From: Faecalispora sporosphaeroides DSM 1294
GTDB taxonomy: Bacteria > Bacillota > Clostridia > Oscillospirales > Acutalibacteraceae
Direction: 5' to 3'
Assembly: GCA_000383295.1 (NCBI GenBank)
Contig: KB911072.1
Coordinates: 62,001 to 126,000, forward strand
Length of the DNA: 64,000 nucleotides
Part shown: one piece after another, positions 44,732-55,000 of the stretch
Numbering within the stretch: position 1 is the first letter of the stretch
Layout of the letters: every line of letters starts with the position of its first letter
Notes under the pieces: generated by a model
Told to the model about the DNA's origin: nothing
What the model saw: only the letters and a program-made list of their open reading frames with translations
Databases searched by the model: none
Program-made: the position numbers and the translations under genes

Positions 44732-45552
44732 ATCAGCATCCCCTCCCCGTCTTCACTGCCGCCCTCGTCGAACTGGTTCATGATGCCCATGCAGATCAGG
44801 ATCAGCACCATCAGCACCAGCGATATCGCAGAGCCAAGGTTCGGGTTGTAGGCGCTGCCGAGGAACTGCATGTCGATCAGGTCGCCGATCAAAAGGTTCC
44901 CGCCGCCGCCCAGCATCTTGGAGATTATGAACGTGCTCACCGATGGTACAAACACCATCGTCACGCCCGAAATGACCCCCGGCATGCTCATGGGCAGCGT
45001 CACCTTGAGGAACACCTTACGCCGTCCGGCGCCAAGATCCTGCGCCGCTTCGATCACGCTCTCATCGATTTTGGTGAGCACCGAGTAAATCGGCAGAATC
45101 ATATACGGAATATAATTGTACACCATGCCGAGCACCACCGCGCCTGCCGTGTTGATCAGGTGCAGCCGCCCAAGCCCGAGGCCGGCAAGGAAGGTGTTGA
45201 TGATCCCGCTGTCTTCGAGCAGGGTCATCCACGCATAGGTGCGCAGCAGAAAATTCATCCACATGGGGAGCATGATCAGCATGATCAGCATTCCCTGCCG
45301 GTGCGAACCGGTGCGCGAAATCAGGTACGCCAGAGGGTACCCCAGCAGGAGCGAGATCACCGTGGCGATCAGGCCCAGCCAGATGGAGCGCAGAAACACA
45401 TTGGAATACTGCCCCACCTCCGCCAGGTTTTTCAGTGTGAAAGCGCCGTGCTGGTCGGTAAACGCAAAGTAGCCCACCAGAATCATCGGAACGATAATGA
45501 AAATTCCCATCCAGACAAGGTAAGGCGCGAACGCCGTTTTCGATTTGATCAT
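44728..45552 (-). CDS. potB: Polyamine ABC transporter permease PotB
   Basis: 274 residues, six membrane helices. The EAA loop is EAAQDLGAGRRKVFLKVTLP and the family segment MWMNFLLRTYAWMTLL is present. It follows potA immediately and overlaps potC by four bases. Confidence 0.93.
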   Translation of the reverse strand: MIKSKTAFAPYLVWMGIFIIVPMILVGYFAFTDQHGAFTLKNLAEVGQYSNVFLRSIWLGLIATVISLLLGYPLAYLISRTGSHRQGMLIMLIMLPMWMNFLLRTYAWMTLLEDSGIINTFLAGLGLGRLHLINTAGAVVLGMVYNYIPYMILPIYSVLTKIDESVIEAAQDLGAGRRKVFLKVTLPMSMPGVISGVTMVFVPSVSTFIISKMLGGGGNLLIGDLIDMQFLGSAYNPNLGSAISLVLMVLILICMGIMNQFDEGGSEDGEGMLI

Positions 45553-46686
45553 TCAGCTCTCAGCCTCCTCTCCCTCTTCCGCGGGCTGAGAATCCTCCTC
45601 CATCTCGTCGCTGAAGGTACTGTAATCGCCAAACATGCCGGAATACTCTGATTTTTTCATGATATGGATGTCGTCGGGCTGCAAAATCAGGCCGATCTCG
45701 TCGCCGACCTCCTGGTACTCCGTGGACTGGATCATCCATTTAAAGTCCTGCACATCCACAATGATCTCGTAATGCACGCCCTTGAAGTTGACGGACGTTA
45801 CCACGCCGGAGATATGGCCCTCCACAGGGGGGACAACCTCGATGTCCTCGGGGCGAATGACGACGTCCACCGGCTCCATGGGGCGAAAGCCCTTATCGAG
45901 GCAGTCGAATTTACGGCCCGCGAACTCCACGAGGAAGTCGCGGTGCATCACGCCGTCGAGGATATTGCTCTCGCCGATAAAGTCGGCGATAAAGGCGTTC
46001 TGCGGCTCGTTGTAAATATCCTGCGGCGTGCCGATCTGCTGGATGCGCCCTTTGTCCATGACGACGACGGTGTCGGACATGGAGAGGGCCTCCTCCTGAT
46101 CGTGCGTGACAAACACAAACGTGATACCCAGCTGCTGCTGAATTTTTTTGAGCTCTGTCTGCATGTCCTTGCGCAGCTTTAAATCGAGCGCGCCGAGCGG
46201 CTCGTCCAGCAAAAGCACCTTGGGCTCGTTGGCCAGCGCCCGCGCGATGGCCACGCGCTGCTGCTGCCCGCCCGAAAGCGAATTGACGCTGCGGCGGGCG
46301 AACCCGCCGAGGTTTACCATTTCGAGCATGCGGCCAACCGTTTCGCGAATCTGCGCTTCCGGCTTTTTGTGTACGCGCATGCCGAACGCCACATTTTCAA
46401 ACACGTTCAGGTGCGGGAACAGAGCGTATTTTTGAAAAATGGTATTGACCTCCCGCTTATGCGGCGGCAGGTCGTTGATTTTTTTACCGTTAAAAAAAAC
46501 ATCGCCTGTGTCGGGCGTTATAAATCCGCCGATAATGCGCAGAGTCGTCGTTTTGCCGCAGCCCGAGGGCCCCAGCAGCGTAACGAACTCGCCGTCGCGG
46601 ATATTGAGATTGAAGCTTTTCAGCACATTCTCCTTGCCAAACGACACATCAATGTTCTGCAATGAAATAATGGTGTTATTCTCCAT
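45553..46686 (-). CDS. potA: Polyamine ABC transporter ATPase PotA
   Basis: 377 residues. Walker [10 protein letters not shown], signature [15 protein letters not shown], Walker [13 protein letters not shown] and the H-loop THDQEEAL are intact; a C-terminal TOBE domain begins near 290. The ATG at 46686 follows AAAGGGG; the frame is open a little further upstream. First gene of the operon, preceded by a leader of about 264 bases with an attenuator-like terminator. Confidence 0.94.
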   Translation of the reverse strand: MENNTIISLQNIDVSFGKENVLKSFNLNIRDGEFVTLLGPSGCGKTTTLRIIGGFITPDTGDVFFNGKKINDLPPHKREVNTIFQKYALFPHLNVFENVAFGMRVHKKPEAQIRETVGRMLEMVNLGGFARRSVNSLSGGQQQRVAIARALANEPKVLLLDEPLGALDLKLRKDMQTELKKIQQQLGITFVFVTHDQEEALSMSDTVVVMDKGRIQQIGTPQDIYNEPQNAFIADFIGESNILDGVMHRDFLVEFAGRKFDCLDKGFRPMEPVDVVIRPEDIEVVPPVEGHISGVVTSVNFKGVHYEIIVDVQDFKWMIQSTEYQEVGDEIGLILQPDDIHIMKKSEYSGMFGDYSTFSDEMEEDSQPAEEGEEAES

Positions 46687-46857
46687 TTGTGCATCCCCTT
46701 TGCGGTAATCGTCAAAGTTGCGCCAAACCAAAATTTCGGCTCTAACGCAAGCCCAGCCCCGCCGTATTCGCTGCCCCCCGCAAAGGATTTTTCACAATCA
46801 CTGCTGACTGCGGCAACAGAGCGAAGCCGATATTTCTCAGATGCAAACGCAACTAAT

Positions 46858-46948
46858 AAAAAAGCGGTGTTTGCCCAAAAGAGAGAAAAGCATATCTCCC
46901 TCCCGCCCTCGGCGGGAAAAAGCGCCGGTCGTGCTCTTTGCGCAACAC
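46858..46948 (-). promoter_or_regulatory. Attenuator-like structure in the potABCD leader
   Basis: The first bases of the predicted transcript, GTGTTGC (46942-46948), can pair with GCAAACAC (46867-46874), directly followed by CGCTTTTTT on the minus strand. Inside lies a CCCGCC/GGCGGG hairpin (46902-46916). The terminator sits 170 bases before potA, as expected for a riboswitch or attenuator. No known aptamer was recognised. Confidence 0.45.
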
Positions 46949-46956
46949 TCTTTAAG

Positions 46957-46985
46957 ATAATAGAGTGAAAACCGCGATTTGTCAA
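46957..46985 (-). promoter_or_regulatory. Promoter of potABCD
   Basis: Perfect -35 TTGACA (46980-46985) and -10 TATTAT (46957-46962), spacer 17, on the minus strand. Confidence 0.75.
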
Positions 46986-47111
46986 GATATGATTTGATTT
47001 TTTACCGAATTTTGATATTTTATGAATATATCATACGAACCACACGGGTTTTAATCGATTTTTCTTCCGTATCCTTTGATTTTCACGTTTTTATTTTCGG
47101 TGAACCGGTAT

Positions 47112-47144
47112 AAAAAAGCGGCAGGGGGGAAGCCCGCCCTGCCG
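47112..47144 (-). terminator. Terminator downstream of the NlpC/P60-like gene
   Basis: Stem CGGCAGGG / CCCTGCCG; on the minus strand CTTTTTTATA follows. Confidence 0.7.
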
Positions 47145-47274
47145 GAAACAATCATAATATCCAGTATGGTTCTAAACGATTTGATCGGCGTTTACCGTCA
47201 CCAGTATAGCACCGATGCACCCCCGGGTCAAATCGGCCTTAAATTTTAAAAAAGATCGGAAGATCGGACGAAAA

Positions 47275-48081
47275 TCAGGAAACAGGAGTCAGAAGCGTTT
47301 GAGCGGCCTGCATCACATCGGCAGGCACCGGCTCGCTCACGGCTGCTTGCTGCGCGCTGCCCGCCGCCGTTTTCGCGGCCGCCTCGGCCACAGCCGCGGC
47401 CTGCCGCGCCTGAGCCTCCGGAGTCAACACACTCGCCACGATCACGCCGTCGGCGCCGATGGTGTAGATTTTATCCCCGATGGTGCGCGTCGTTTTGATG
47501 GCGTACTCGCCGTTCTCGTAGTAATATTCGTTTCCGTCATATGTAACAAAGCCCGTTGTGGGGTAGCTCAGCTGAGTGAGCTTGAACCACGTCGTCCACT
47601 TATTTCTGGCCCGGCCGAAAACGGGTTCTTTTTTCATGTCGTAACCGACATCGCGGTTGTCTACGCCGACGTTGTTGCCCACATATACGCCGACATGGCC
47701 CGGCTGATACAGAATCAGGCCATGGGTTCTGGGTAAAGAGGACCAGTCGCTGTAATTGATGGTTCCCTTTGACTTGGCGTCCCTCAGCATTCCGCTGCCG
47801 GTACCGGAGACAGACAGCAGGCTGGGATTCGGATTCGTCTGATTGCCCGTCCACCACAAATAGGATTTGATCAGGCCGGAGCAATCCGTATAACGCATTC
47901 CGTTTCTCAACTGGCCGTAGGAACCGTAACTGTATTTCCATTTTTCAGTACAGGCTTTCAGAACATGCTCGGACAAGCCGACGCCGGTTTTGACCTCCGC
48001 TGCCTGCGCGGGTGCACACAGACCGGTAACCGTTAACAGGCAAAAAACAAACGCGGCGGCCACCGCCCATAATTTCTGCAT
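47275..48081 (-). CDS. Secreted NlpC/P60-like cysteine peptidase
   Basis: 268 residues starting behind GGGAGGG with a signal peptide ending PAQAA. The catalytic cysteine lies in YTDCSGLIKSY and the His in PGHVGVYVG, the NlpC/P60 or CHAP-like order; such enzymes cut peptidoglycan stem peptides. The C-terminus has a beta-strand region (YDGNEYYYENGEYAI) and an alanine-rich coiled-coil tail. No wall-binding repeats are seen. Monocistronic. Confidence 0.8.
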   Translation of the reverse strand: MQKLWAVAAAFVFCLLTVTGLCAPAQAAEVKTGVGLSEHVLKACTEKWKYSYGSYGQLRNGMRYTDCSGLIKSYLWWTGNQTNPNPSLLSVSGTGSGMLRDAKSKGTINYSDWSSLPRTHGLILYQPGHVGVYVGNNVGVDNRDVGYDMKKEPVFGRARNKWTTWFKLTQLSYPTTGFVTYDGNEYYYENGEYAIKTTRTIGDKIYTIGADGVIVASVLTPEAQARQAAAVAEAAAKTAAGSAQQAAVSEPVPADVMQAAQTLLTPVS

Positions 48082-48441
48082 CCCTGAAACCCTCCCTGCT
48101 TTCATCCCCAATTTCGTCAAAAACAGAATTGCCTGGCATTTCTTCACCGCCGAAGGCGGGAAAAGAAACATTCCGTATTCTGCTTTTCAATGTGGATCGG
48201 TACCCCACATTACAATATATTACAACTGTAACAAATTGGTTACAGTTTAACATAATCCTAGGAGGATTTCAAGTTAAAATTCCATTATTTTGATTTTTTT
48301 GGAAAGCAATTTGTAGAAAATAACAGGAATAATTTACCAAAACTAACAAATTCCCCTGTCCCGTGCGGATTTTCAGAGGCTGTCCCCTAAAAATTATGTC
48401 ACTCAAAAATTCCCGGCGCCGAAAACCGCACGGCCCGAAAA
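48082..48441. other. Intergenic region with a candidate operator
   Basis: Between the NlpC/P60-like and VOC genes, both on the minus strand. It carries a perfect inverted repeat, AACTGTAAC / GTTACAGTT, separated by six bases (48224-48247), overlapping a TACAACTGTA motif of the TACANNTGTA type. This could be an operator for the NlpC/P60-like gene. No good terminator for the VOC gene was seen. Confidence 0.45.
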
Positions 48442-48843
48442 TCACGGCCAGATCACAAAGCAGAAGGGGTGCCCCGCCGGATCGATCATGGTAATCCATT
48501 TTTCGGGATCGTACTGAACGCCGGCCATTACCGCTCCGCAGGAAACCGCATGCCGTACGGCATGCTCCATATGCTCCCGATCGCGCACCTTAAAATCCAA
48601 ATGAACCATTTGCTGTGGAGCGCCCGGTTCGTCGGGCCATACAGGCGGAACGTAATCCTCGTTTTGCTGAAAGGCGATTTTTACGCCGCCGGACGGGGAG
48701 ATGATATCCGCCCACTCTCCATCCTCGCCGTAGTTTTTCTTCCAGCCCAGAAGCCGGATATAAAAGTCCGATAAAGCGTCGGCCTCTCTGCACTCCAGCA
48801 CAACAGCGTCAAGTTCGATGGGAAGCAATTCTTTTACATTCAT
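48442..48843 (-). CDS. VOC/glyoxalase-like protein
   Basis: 133 residues, one pair of beta-alpha-beta-beta-beta modules of the vicinal oxygen chelate fold: LDAVVLECREADALSDFYIRLLG, HLDFKVRDREHMEHAV and DPAGHPFCFV. Metal-ligand candidates are His and Glu at the usual strand positions. Substrate unknown; members include glyoxalases, dioxygenases and antibiotic-binding proteins. Start behind GAGGTG. It lies 46 bases after the GGDEF-EAL gene and may be co-transcribed. Confidence 0.75.
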   Translation of the reverse strand: MNVKELLPIELDAVVLECREADALSDFYIRLLGWKKNYGEDGEWADIISPSGGVKIAFQQNEDYVPPVWPDEPGAPQQMVHLDFKVRDREHMEHAVRHAVSCGAVMAGVQYDPEKWITMIDPAGHPFCFVIWP

Positions 48844-48889
48844 TACGACACCTCTTTTTCTGTGATACTGCCTCACATTTGTGGGCGAA

Positions 48890-51800
48890 TCAATCGCGCG
48901 GCCGGCATTCAAACGCTGTGGCAGCCGGGCCCATGCTTCGTGCCCGCGTGTTTGGAGAAGGGGCATCTTCCTCTTGTCGTGTGCACAAAGCCGCCCGCAG
49001 CAAAGCCTCCGCCTCTCCCGCGGGCATCGGGCGGTGACAATAGAAGCCCTGCACCTCGTCGCACCTCCACCGGCTGAGAAACTCCAGCTGCGGCTCCGTT
49101 TCCACTCCCTCGGCAGTCACCTTCATTTTCAGATTTCCGGCGAGGGTGATCATCACCTTTGAAATCGCCCGGTCCTTCTCGTTTTTTTCAATGCCGTGCA
49201 CAAACTGCATGTCCATTTTAATCCGGTCGACCGGCAGCAGCTTTAGCCGGCTGAGCGAAGAATACCCCGTGCCGAAATCGTCGATGCAGATCGACACGCC
49301 CAATTCCTTTAACCGGCGCAGCACCTCGATGATGTGATCCGTATTGCCGTTCACCACGCTCTCAGTGACCTCCAGCTCCAGGCAGTTCGGCGGAAGCTGC
49401 GTCGTCTGCAATATCTCGCCCACAAGCGCAATGAACTTCGGGTTCCTGAGCTGCTGTACCGAAACGTTAACCGCCATGCGCAGATTCGCGCAGCCCATCC
49501 CCAGCCAGCGCCGATTCTGCCGGCAGGCTTCGCGCATTACCCATTCGCCGACCGCATAAATCAGCCCGGTCTGCTCAGCCAGCGGAATGAACTCCGCCGG
49601 GCCGACGATCCCCCGCCCCGGCAAATTCCAGCGGGCCAAAGCCTCCATTCCCACAATGCGGCGCGTGGCCGCGTCGAGCTGCGGCTGGTAATGCAGCAGA
49701 AGCTGGTTTCTTTCCAGCGCATGGTAAAGCCGGTTTACAAGCTGCGACTTTGCGTGTATTTCCTCTCTGATTTCGCGGGAGCAAAACACATAGCGGCCCT
49801 TCCCCTCGCTTTTGGCGCGGTACATGGCCGTATCGGCATTTTTGAGGAGCGTCTCGGGGTCGTCGCCGTCCTGCGGGTAAGCGGCCACACCGGCGCTCAC
49901 CGAAATAAAAAACTCCTGCCCCGCCAGCAGAACCGGCTTCTGCACCACCTTCATCAGCCGATTCATAATCGCGGCCAGCTCCTCCCGGGAGGAAATTCGG
50001 CCCAGCATCAGGATGAATTCATCCCCGCCGAAGCGGGCTACCGTATCCCCCTGCCGGGTCGCGCCGCTCAGCGTTCTGGCTACCTCGATCAAAAGCCGGT
50101 CCCCCTGGCCGTGCCCCAACGTATCGTTCACCGATTTGAACGCATCCAGATCCAAAAACACGACGCCGATCATTTGGCGCGCGCTCTGCGCCCGGCGTAT
50201 CCCCTCGGCGAGCCTTTGCTTAAACAGAGTGCGGTTCGGCAGACCGGTGAGCTGATCGTAAAACGCCAGGTAATCCAGCTTTTTCTCATCGTCCGCCTTA
50301 ATGACCGCGTCGGAAAGGATGAGCCCGACAATCTCGATAAAGGCGATGGAATCCAGATTCCACATGGAAAGCGGGCGCCCCGCGTGAAACCCGACGAGTC
50401 CCATGATCTCCCCCTTGTTCCGAATCGGCACGGCGACAAGGGCGCGAATGCCCTGCGCGAGCAGTTGGGCCCGCATCTCCGCGTCCGCCTGGGGCAGAAA
50501 GAGGGTGTCCTTGAGCACGAGGGCCTCGCTGCCGTGAAACCGGCGGAACATCTCTGAGCGGATATTTTTCATCGTGTCGCCCAAAGCGCCGCGGGGCAGA
50601 TCAGCCGTTTCCGACCTCCACTCGATCGCGTAGCGCACGGTATTTTCCCGCATGCTCATCATCACCAGACAGGCGCAGTCGCATTCGATGAAGCGCCCGC
50701 ACTGCTCCAGCGCCGCATACAGCTTTTGGTCGACATCCCTTTTGCCGGAGGACACGAAGCTGTGAGAAATATCCGACGCGATGGACTGCATGGCGACGTG
50801 GTTGATGTTTTCCCGAAGTCTGGTGGTATAAATTTGATTGACGTATATTGCAAAGGCGGCGGCAAACGCAATGACTCCGATTCGGTCCAGATAATATCTG
50901 GCGGACAGCACAATCACCGCAGGCGGCGTGTAACCCCACGCAAACAGCTGTGTTAAAAACGCAGTAACGATCACGGTGGAAAGGATCATGAGCCGATTGA
51001 ACAGCAGGCAGAGCATCATGAACAAAAAAACGAACGACCAAGCGACAAAAATCCCCTTGTCTGCAAACCAAAGCGTGCAGAACGGAATCAGCAGCGCAAA
51101 GCACAGAGACACCAACATTTCCTTCGCGCTCTCCTCAAGCCGCACATGCTCAATCGAGGCCAGAAAAACACCGAGAAGCGCCAACAGCCCGCTCACCACC
51201 TGCACTGGAATGGCGTTCCGATGCCCGGCATAAAAGGGCCAGTTTATCTGCAGAAGAACCGCGCCGACAAACAGCATCACCCCCAAATAGAGATACACGT
51301 TCGTGCGGGCCGATTTGGAAAGGATCATCTCGTTCTGCCTGATGGTGACCGGCTGCAGAAAATGATACCGGCTGATGCAGTAGCCGACCGCGAAAATCAT
51401 TACCAGCGCAAAAATCGCCGCCACCTGCGGGAACCGGATGTGAAAAAAGACGGGCAGAACGTCTGTGACAAACCCCAGCACGGAGGCAAAGAAAAAGGAA
51501 AGGGAGATAATTCCCGCCTGCTTTTTCTCGTCGATTGAAGCGGAACGCCTCCCCCACCGCAGCAGCAGCACCGCTGCCGCCGCGGCGTAAAGGAGAATGT
51601 AAATATAATAAAACCAGTCCCATCCGTCCGTCTTTGAGACATTCACCCAGCCGTTTTCCGTGTGAACCAGCGTATCGGGATTCCGGCCAAAAAGCGGCAG
51701 AATGGTATAGGCGAAGACCGACACCGCGGCAGGCAGATACATCAGGAAAAAGAACCACCGCTTTTTCAGCGCTCCCTCCCGCCCTGTCAGCAGCAAAGCG

Positions 51801-52048
51801 GCGTGCATCGTCAGGCTGCCGATGATCCCCCAGCCCAGCGGCGCAACGCGGCGGCCGACGGAACTGATTTCTTCCGTTCGCGCCGCACCGGTGAGCGCAA
51901 GGCCAAACGCCCACACCGCAAGCGCCGCGCAGATCGCCAGAAACAGCCCGTTCAGGCGCGTTACGCTGCCGTGAACGGCATAAAGTCCGCAGGCCACCGC
52001 CGCGCCGCAGGTGGTTAAAAGCAATACGCTGTACGTTTCTACGATCAA
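48890..52048 (-). CDS. Membrane GGDEF-EAL c-di-GMP protein, copy 1
   Basis: 1052 residues, starting at TTG behind GAGGGG just after the upstream gene. About a dozen N-terminal helices (to about residue 410) form a sensory module, followed by a GAF-like domain (about 430-590). The GGDEF domain has an intact RFGGDEF active site and an RQGD (RxxD) inhibitory site; the EAL domain has MEALARW, NVSVQQL, ELEVTES, IDDFGTGYSS and EGVETE. Both catalytic centres look competent, so it may make or degrade c-di-GMP. It is followed by the VOC gene. Confidence 0.9.
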   Translation of the reverse strand: MIVETYSVLLLTTCGAAVACGLYAVHGSVTRLNGLFLAICAALAVWAFGLALTGAARTEEISSVGRRVAPLGWGIIGSLTMHAALLLTGREGALKKRWFFFLMYLPAAVSVFAYTILPLFGRNPDTLVHTENGWVNVSKTDGWDWFYYIYILLYAAAAAVLLLRWGRRSASIDEKKQAGIISLSFFFASVLGFVTDVLPVFFHIRFPQVAAIFALVMIFAVGYCISRYHFLQPVTIRQNEMILSKSARTNVYLYLGVMLFVGAVLLQINWPFYAGHRNAIPVQVVSGLLALLGVFLASIEHVRLEESAKEMLVSLCFALLIPFCTLWFADKGIFVAWSFVFLFMMLCLLFNRLMILSTVIVTAFLTQLFAWGYTPPAVIVLSARYYLDRIGVIAFAAAFAIYVNQIYTTRLRENINHVAMQSIASDISHSFVSSGKRDVDQKLYAALEQCGRFIECDCACLVMMSMRENTVRYAIEWRSETADLPRGALGDTMKNIRSEMFRRFHGSEALVLKDTLFLPQADAEMRAQLLAQGIRALVAVPIRNKGEIMGLVGFHAGRPLSMWNLDSIAFIEIVGLILSDAVIKADDEKKLDYLAFYDQLTGLPNRTLFKQRLAEGIRRAQSARQMIGVVFLDLDAFKSVNDTLGHGQGDRLLIEVARTLSGATRQGDTVARFGGDEFILMLGRISSREELAAIMNRLMKVVQKPVLLAGQEFFISVSAGVAAYPQDGDDPETLLKNADTAMYRAKSEGKGRYVFCSREIREEIHAKSQLVNRLYHALERNQLLLHYQPQLDAATRRIVGMEALARWNLPGRGIVGPAEFIPLAEQTGLIYAVGEWVMREACRQNRRWLGMGCANLRMAVNVSVQQLRNPKFIALVGEILQTTQLPPNCLELEVTESVVNGNTDHIIEVLRRLKELGVSICIDDFGTGYSSLSRLKLLPVDRIKMDMQFVHGIEKNEKDRAISKVMITLAGNLKMKVTAEGVETEPQLEFLSRWRCDEVQGFYCHRPMPAGEAEALLRAALCTRQEEDAPSPNTRARSMGPAATAFECRPRD

Positions 52049-52052
52049 ATCC

Positions 52053-55000
52053 TCACCCCTCGCTGCCACTGCGGGCGGCCTGTGCTTGCGCCGCCTGTTG
52101 CTTCTCATCCATGCGCCGGGTCACGCTGCGTCCAAAATCCGGGCAGCGGCGGAAAACCCGCTCCAGCTCTTCCGGGGGCATCGGCCTGTAATAATAAAAG
52201 CCCTGCACCTCATCGCACCTTCTGCGGCTCAAAAAACAAAGCTGCTCCTCGGTTTCCACCCCCTCGGCGATCACCTTCAACTCGAGGCTTTTCCCCAGGC
52301 TGATGATGGCCTGCGCGATTGCCCGATCTTTATCGCTGTGCTCAATTCCCCTGACAAACTGCATATCCATCTTAATCCGGTCAATCGGCAGCAGCTTCAG
52401 CCGCTCCAGCGAAGAATACTCCGTTCCGAAATCGTCAATGGAAATGCAGACCCCCAGCCGTTTGAGCTGGTTCATCAAAACGACCATATCCACATTGCGG
52501 CTGTTGGCTTCACTCTCGGTCACCTCCAGCTCCAGGCATTGTGGCGGCAGCCCTGTTTTCTCGAGCACCTGTGCCACCTGCTGCACAAATCCCCTGTTCT
52601 CCAGCTGATGCACAGAGATATTTACGGCGATGCGCACCGGGGGCAGGCCCATGTCCTGCCATGCTCTGCACCGGGCGCAGGCGGTTTCGAGCACCCACGC
52701 GCCGATGGAGCGGATCAGCCCCGTCTGCTCCGCCAGAGGGATAAAAACGGCCGGGCTGATCAATCCCCGGCCCGGCAGCTCCCACCGCAGAAGGGCCTCG
52801 ACGCCGGAGATTTTCCCGGTGTGCAGATCGACCTGCGGCTGATAGTGAACCCTGAGCTGCTGCTTCTCTACCGCGCGGTAAAGCAGGTTGCTCAGCCGCG
52901 CATTTTCCATCGCCTTGTCCTTATGAATCTGCTGGCACAGGGCGTATTGATTCTTGCCGTGCGCCTTGGCCTCGTACATGGCAATGTCGGCGTTTTTCAT
53001 CAGTGTTTCGGCGTCTGTTCCATCGTACGGGTACAGCGACACGCCGATGCTGGCGGTCATGTAGAATTCCTGCCCGCGCAGAACGACCGGCTTTTGAACA
53101 GCCTCCAAAACCCTGCGGATCACCTGAACCAGCTCTTCCTCGTGCGCCACCCGACTGAGCATCAGCACAAATTCGTCCCCGCCGATCCGCGCCACCACGT
53201 CGCCCGGCCCGATACCGGCGGCGATCGCCCTTGCAACCTCCCGCAGGAGCAGATCGCCCGTATCGTGCCCCAGCGTATCGTTGAGCGATTTAAAGGCGTC
53301 CAGATCGATAAAGGCCACCGCGATTTTGATATTTTCTCTCTCGGCACGTTTTAATTCCAGATTGAGCCGATGCTTGAAGGCCAGGCGGTTCGGCAGCCCG
53401 GTGAGCGTGTCATGAAACGCAGACCATTTGATCTTCCTGCGGTCGTCGAGCTTGATGGCCGCGTCGGTGACCGTATCGGCTACGATGGACAAAAACAGCG
53501 GGGGCTCCTTCACCCAATCCGGACGCGCCGAGGAGGACGCAAAGCTCATAAAGCCAAACGCTTCCCCGTTCTTGGCAATGGAGGTGAGGGCAAACCCGCG
53601 GATCCCCATCTGCCGCAGCAGAGCTTTCCCTTGTTCCGCCCTCGGCGGCAGCTGCCCGACATCCGGCACTACGAGCACCCGGCTTTCGGGAATTCGGTCC
53701 AAAAGCTCCCTGCTCAAAAACGGGGCGCCGCTCTCCCACGCGGCGGAAATGGAGATCGCGGTGTCCGTCCGCCACTCGCGGCGGTACTGAATCACCTTGT
53801 CCTGAGGATTCCAAAGGATCAGATACGCCCAGTCACACTGGATGAAGGAGCCGCATTTGGAAAGCAGGCTCTCAATTTTTTCGTCGAAGCTTGTCTCATC
53901 CACCGAAATCATGCTGTACGCGACCCCTGTCATCAGCGCCTGCCGGTATGCGTGCAGGGCATTTTCCCGGAGCCTGTTCCGGTATACCCAGCTGATGTAA
54001 AAGCTCATGACGCCTGCCAGCGCGATCAGGCCCAGCCGAACCATATAATCCGCGGAATCGAGCCTTATCACCCCCAGCGGCGTAACACAGTAAACCAGAA
54101 GCTGAGTCTGCCCCGCGGAAAGCAGAATGGTAATCAGCAGAATCCGTTTATTGAACAGCAGGCTGACCATCAGCAGCAGAAAAAAGAAGGTCCAGATCGT
54201 AATGCCGCCGTAAATCGCAAACCGCAGCGTGACAAAGGGAATCAGCAGAGAAAACAGCACCGCAAACAGGAGCTCTTTGAACAGCTCATTGAGCGGAAGT
54301 CTGGCGAGAAACAATATCAGCCCGCCGGTCAGCATCAGCAGCCCACTGAATAAAAACGACGAGGACAGCAGGGTCTCGCGGTAAAACAGGTGCTGGCTGA
54401 ACAGGTTCATCAGGCTCCCGAAGAGAAAAAACAGGCCCAAAATCTGATACACCATGGTACGGTTCTCGCGGTCCAAAATGGTTTCGTCAGCATTCCCCGC
54501 AGCGGGCTGCATAAAGCCGTAGCGCTTGACGCAATGGCTCACCGCCAGAACGGGCAGCAGAAAGAAAATTGGCGCAAGGCTCGGCTTGTGAACCCCAAGC
54601 AGGGGCAGAACCATTTCTGTGACCGTGCCAAGCGCAATACAGCCCCACAGGGAAGCCAAAAGCAGGCGGGCCTGATTTCGCACATCGGTCGACTCCGTTT
54701 TGGAGCCCCAATTTCTCAGCAGCTGTGCAATGATGAGAAAGGATACGATATAATAACCGCAAAACGCGCGGTACCAGCCGCTTGAGAGAAGGTTTGCCCA
54801 GCCGAGCGCGGTTTCGGCCATATTGTTCGGCTCCGCCCCAAGCAGCGGCCGCACCGTCAGGCCATAGAGAAGAATCGCGCACGGCAGGTAGATCAGCACG
54901 GGAACCCACGGCTTTTTCACAAATGCGGAATGTTCGGTCAGAATCAGGACATAGTGCAGCAGGAATGCAAATATCGTCACATAACCAATAGAAGCAAGAC

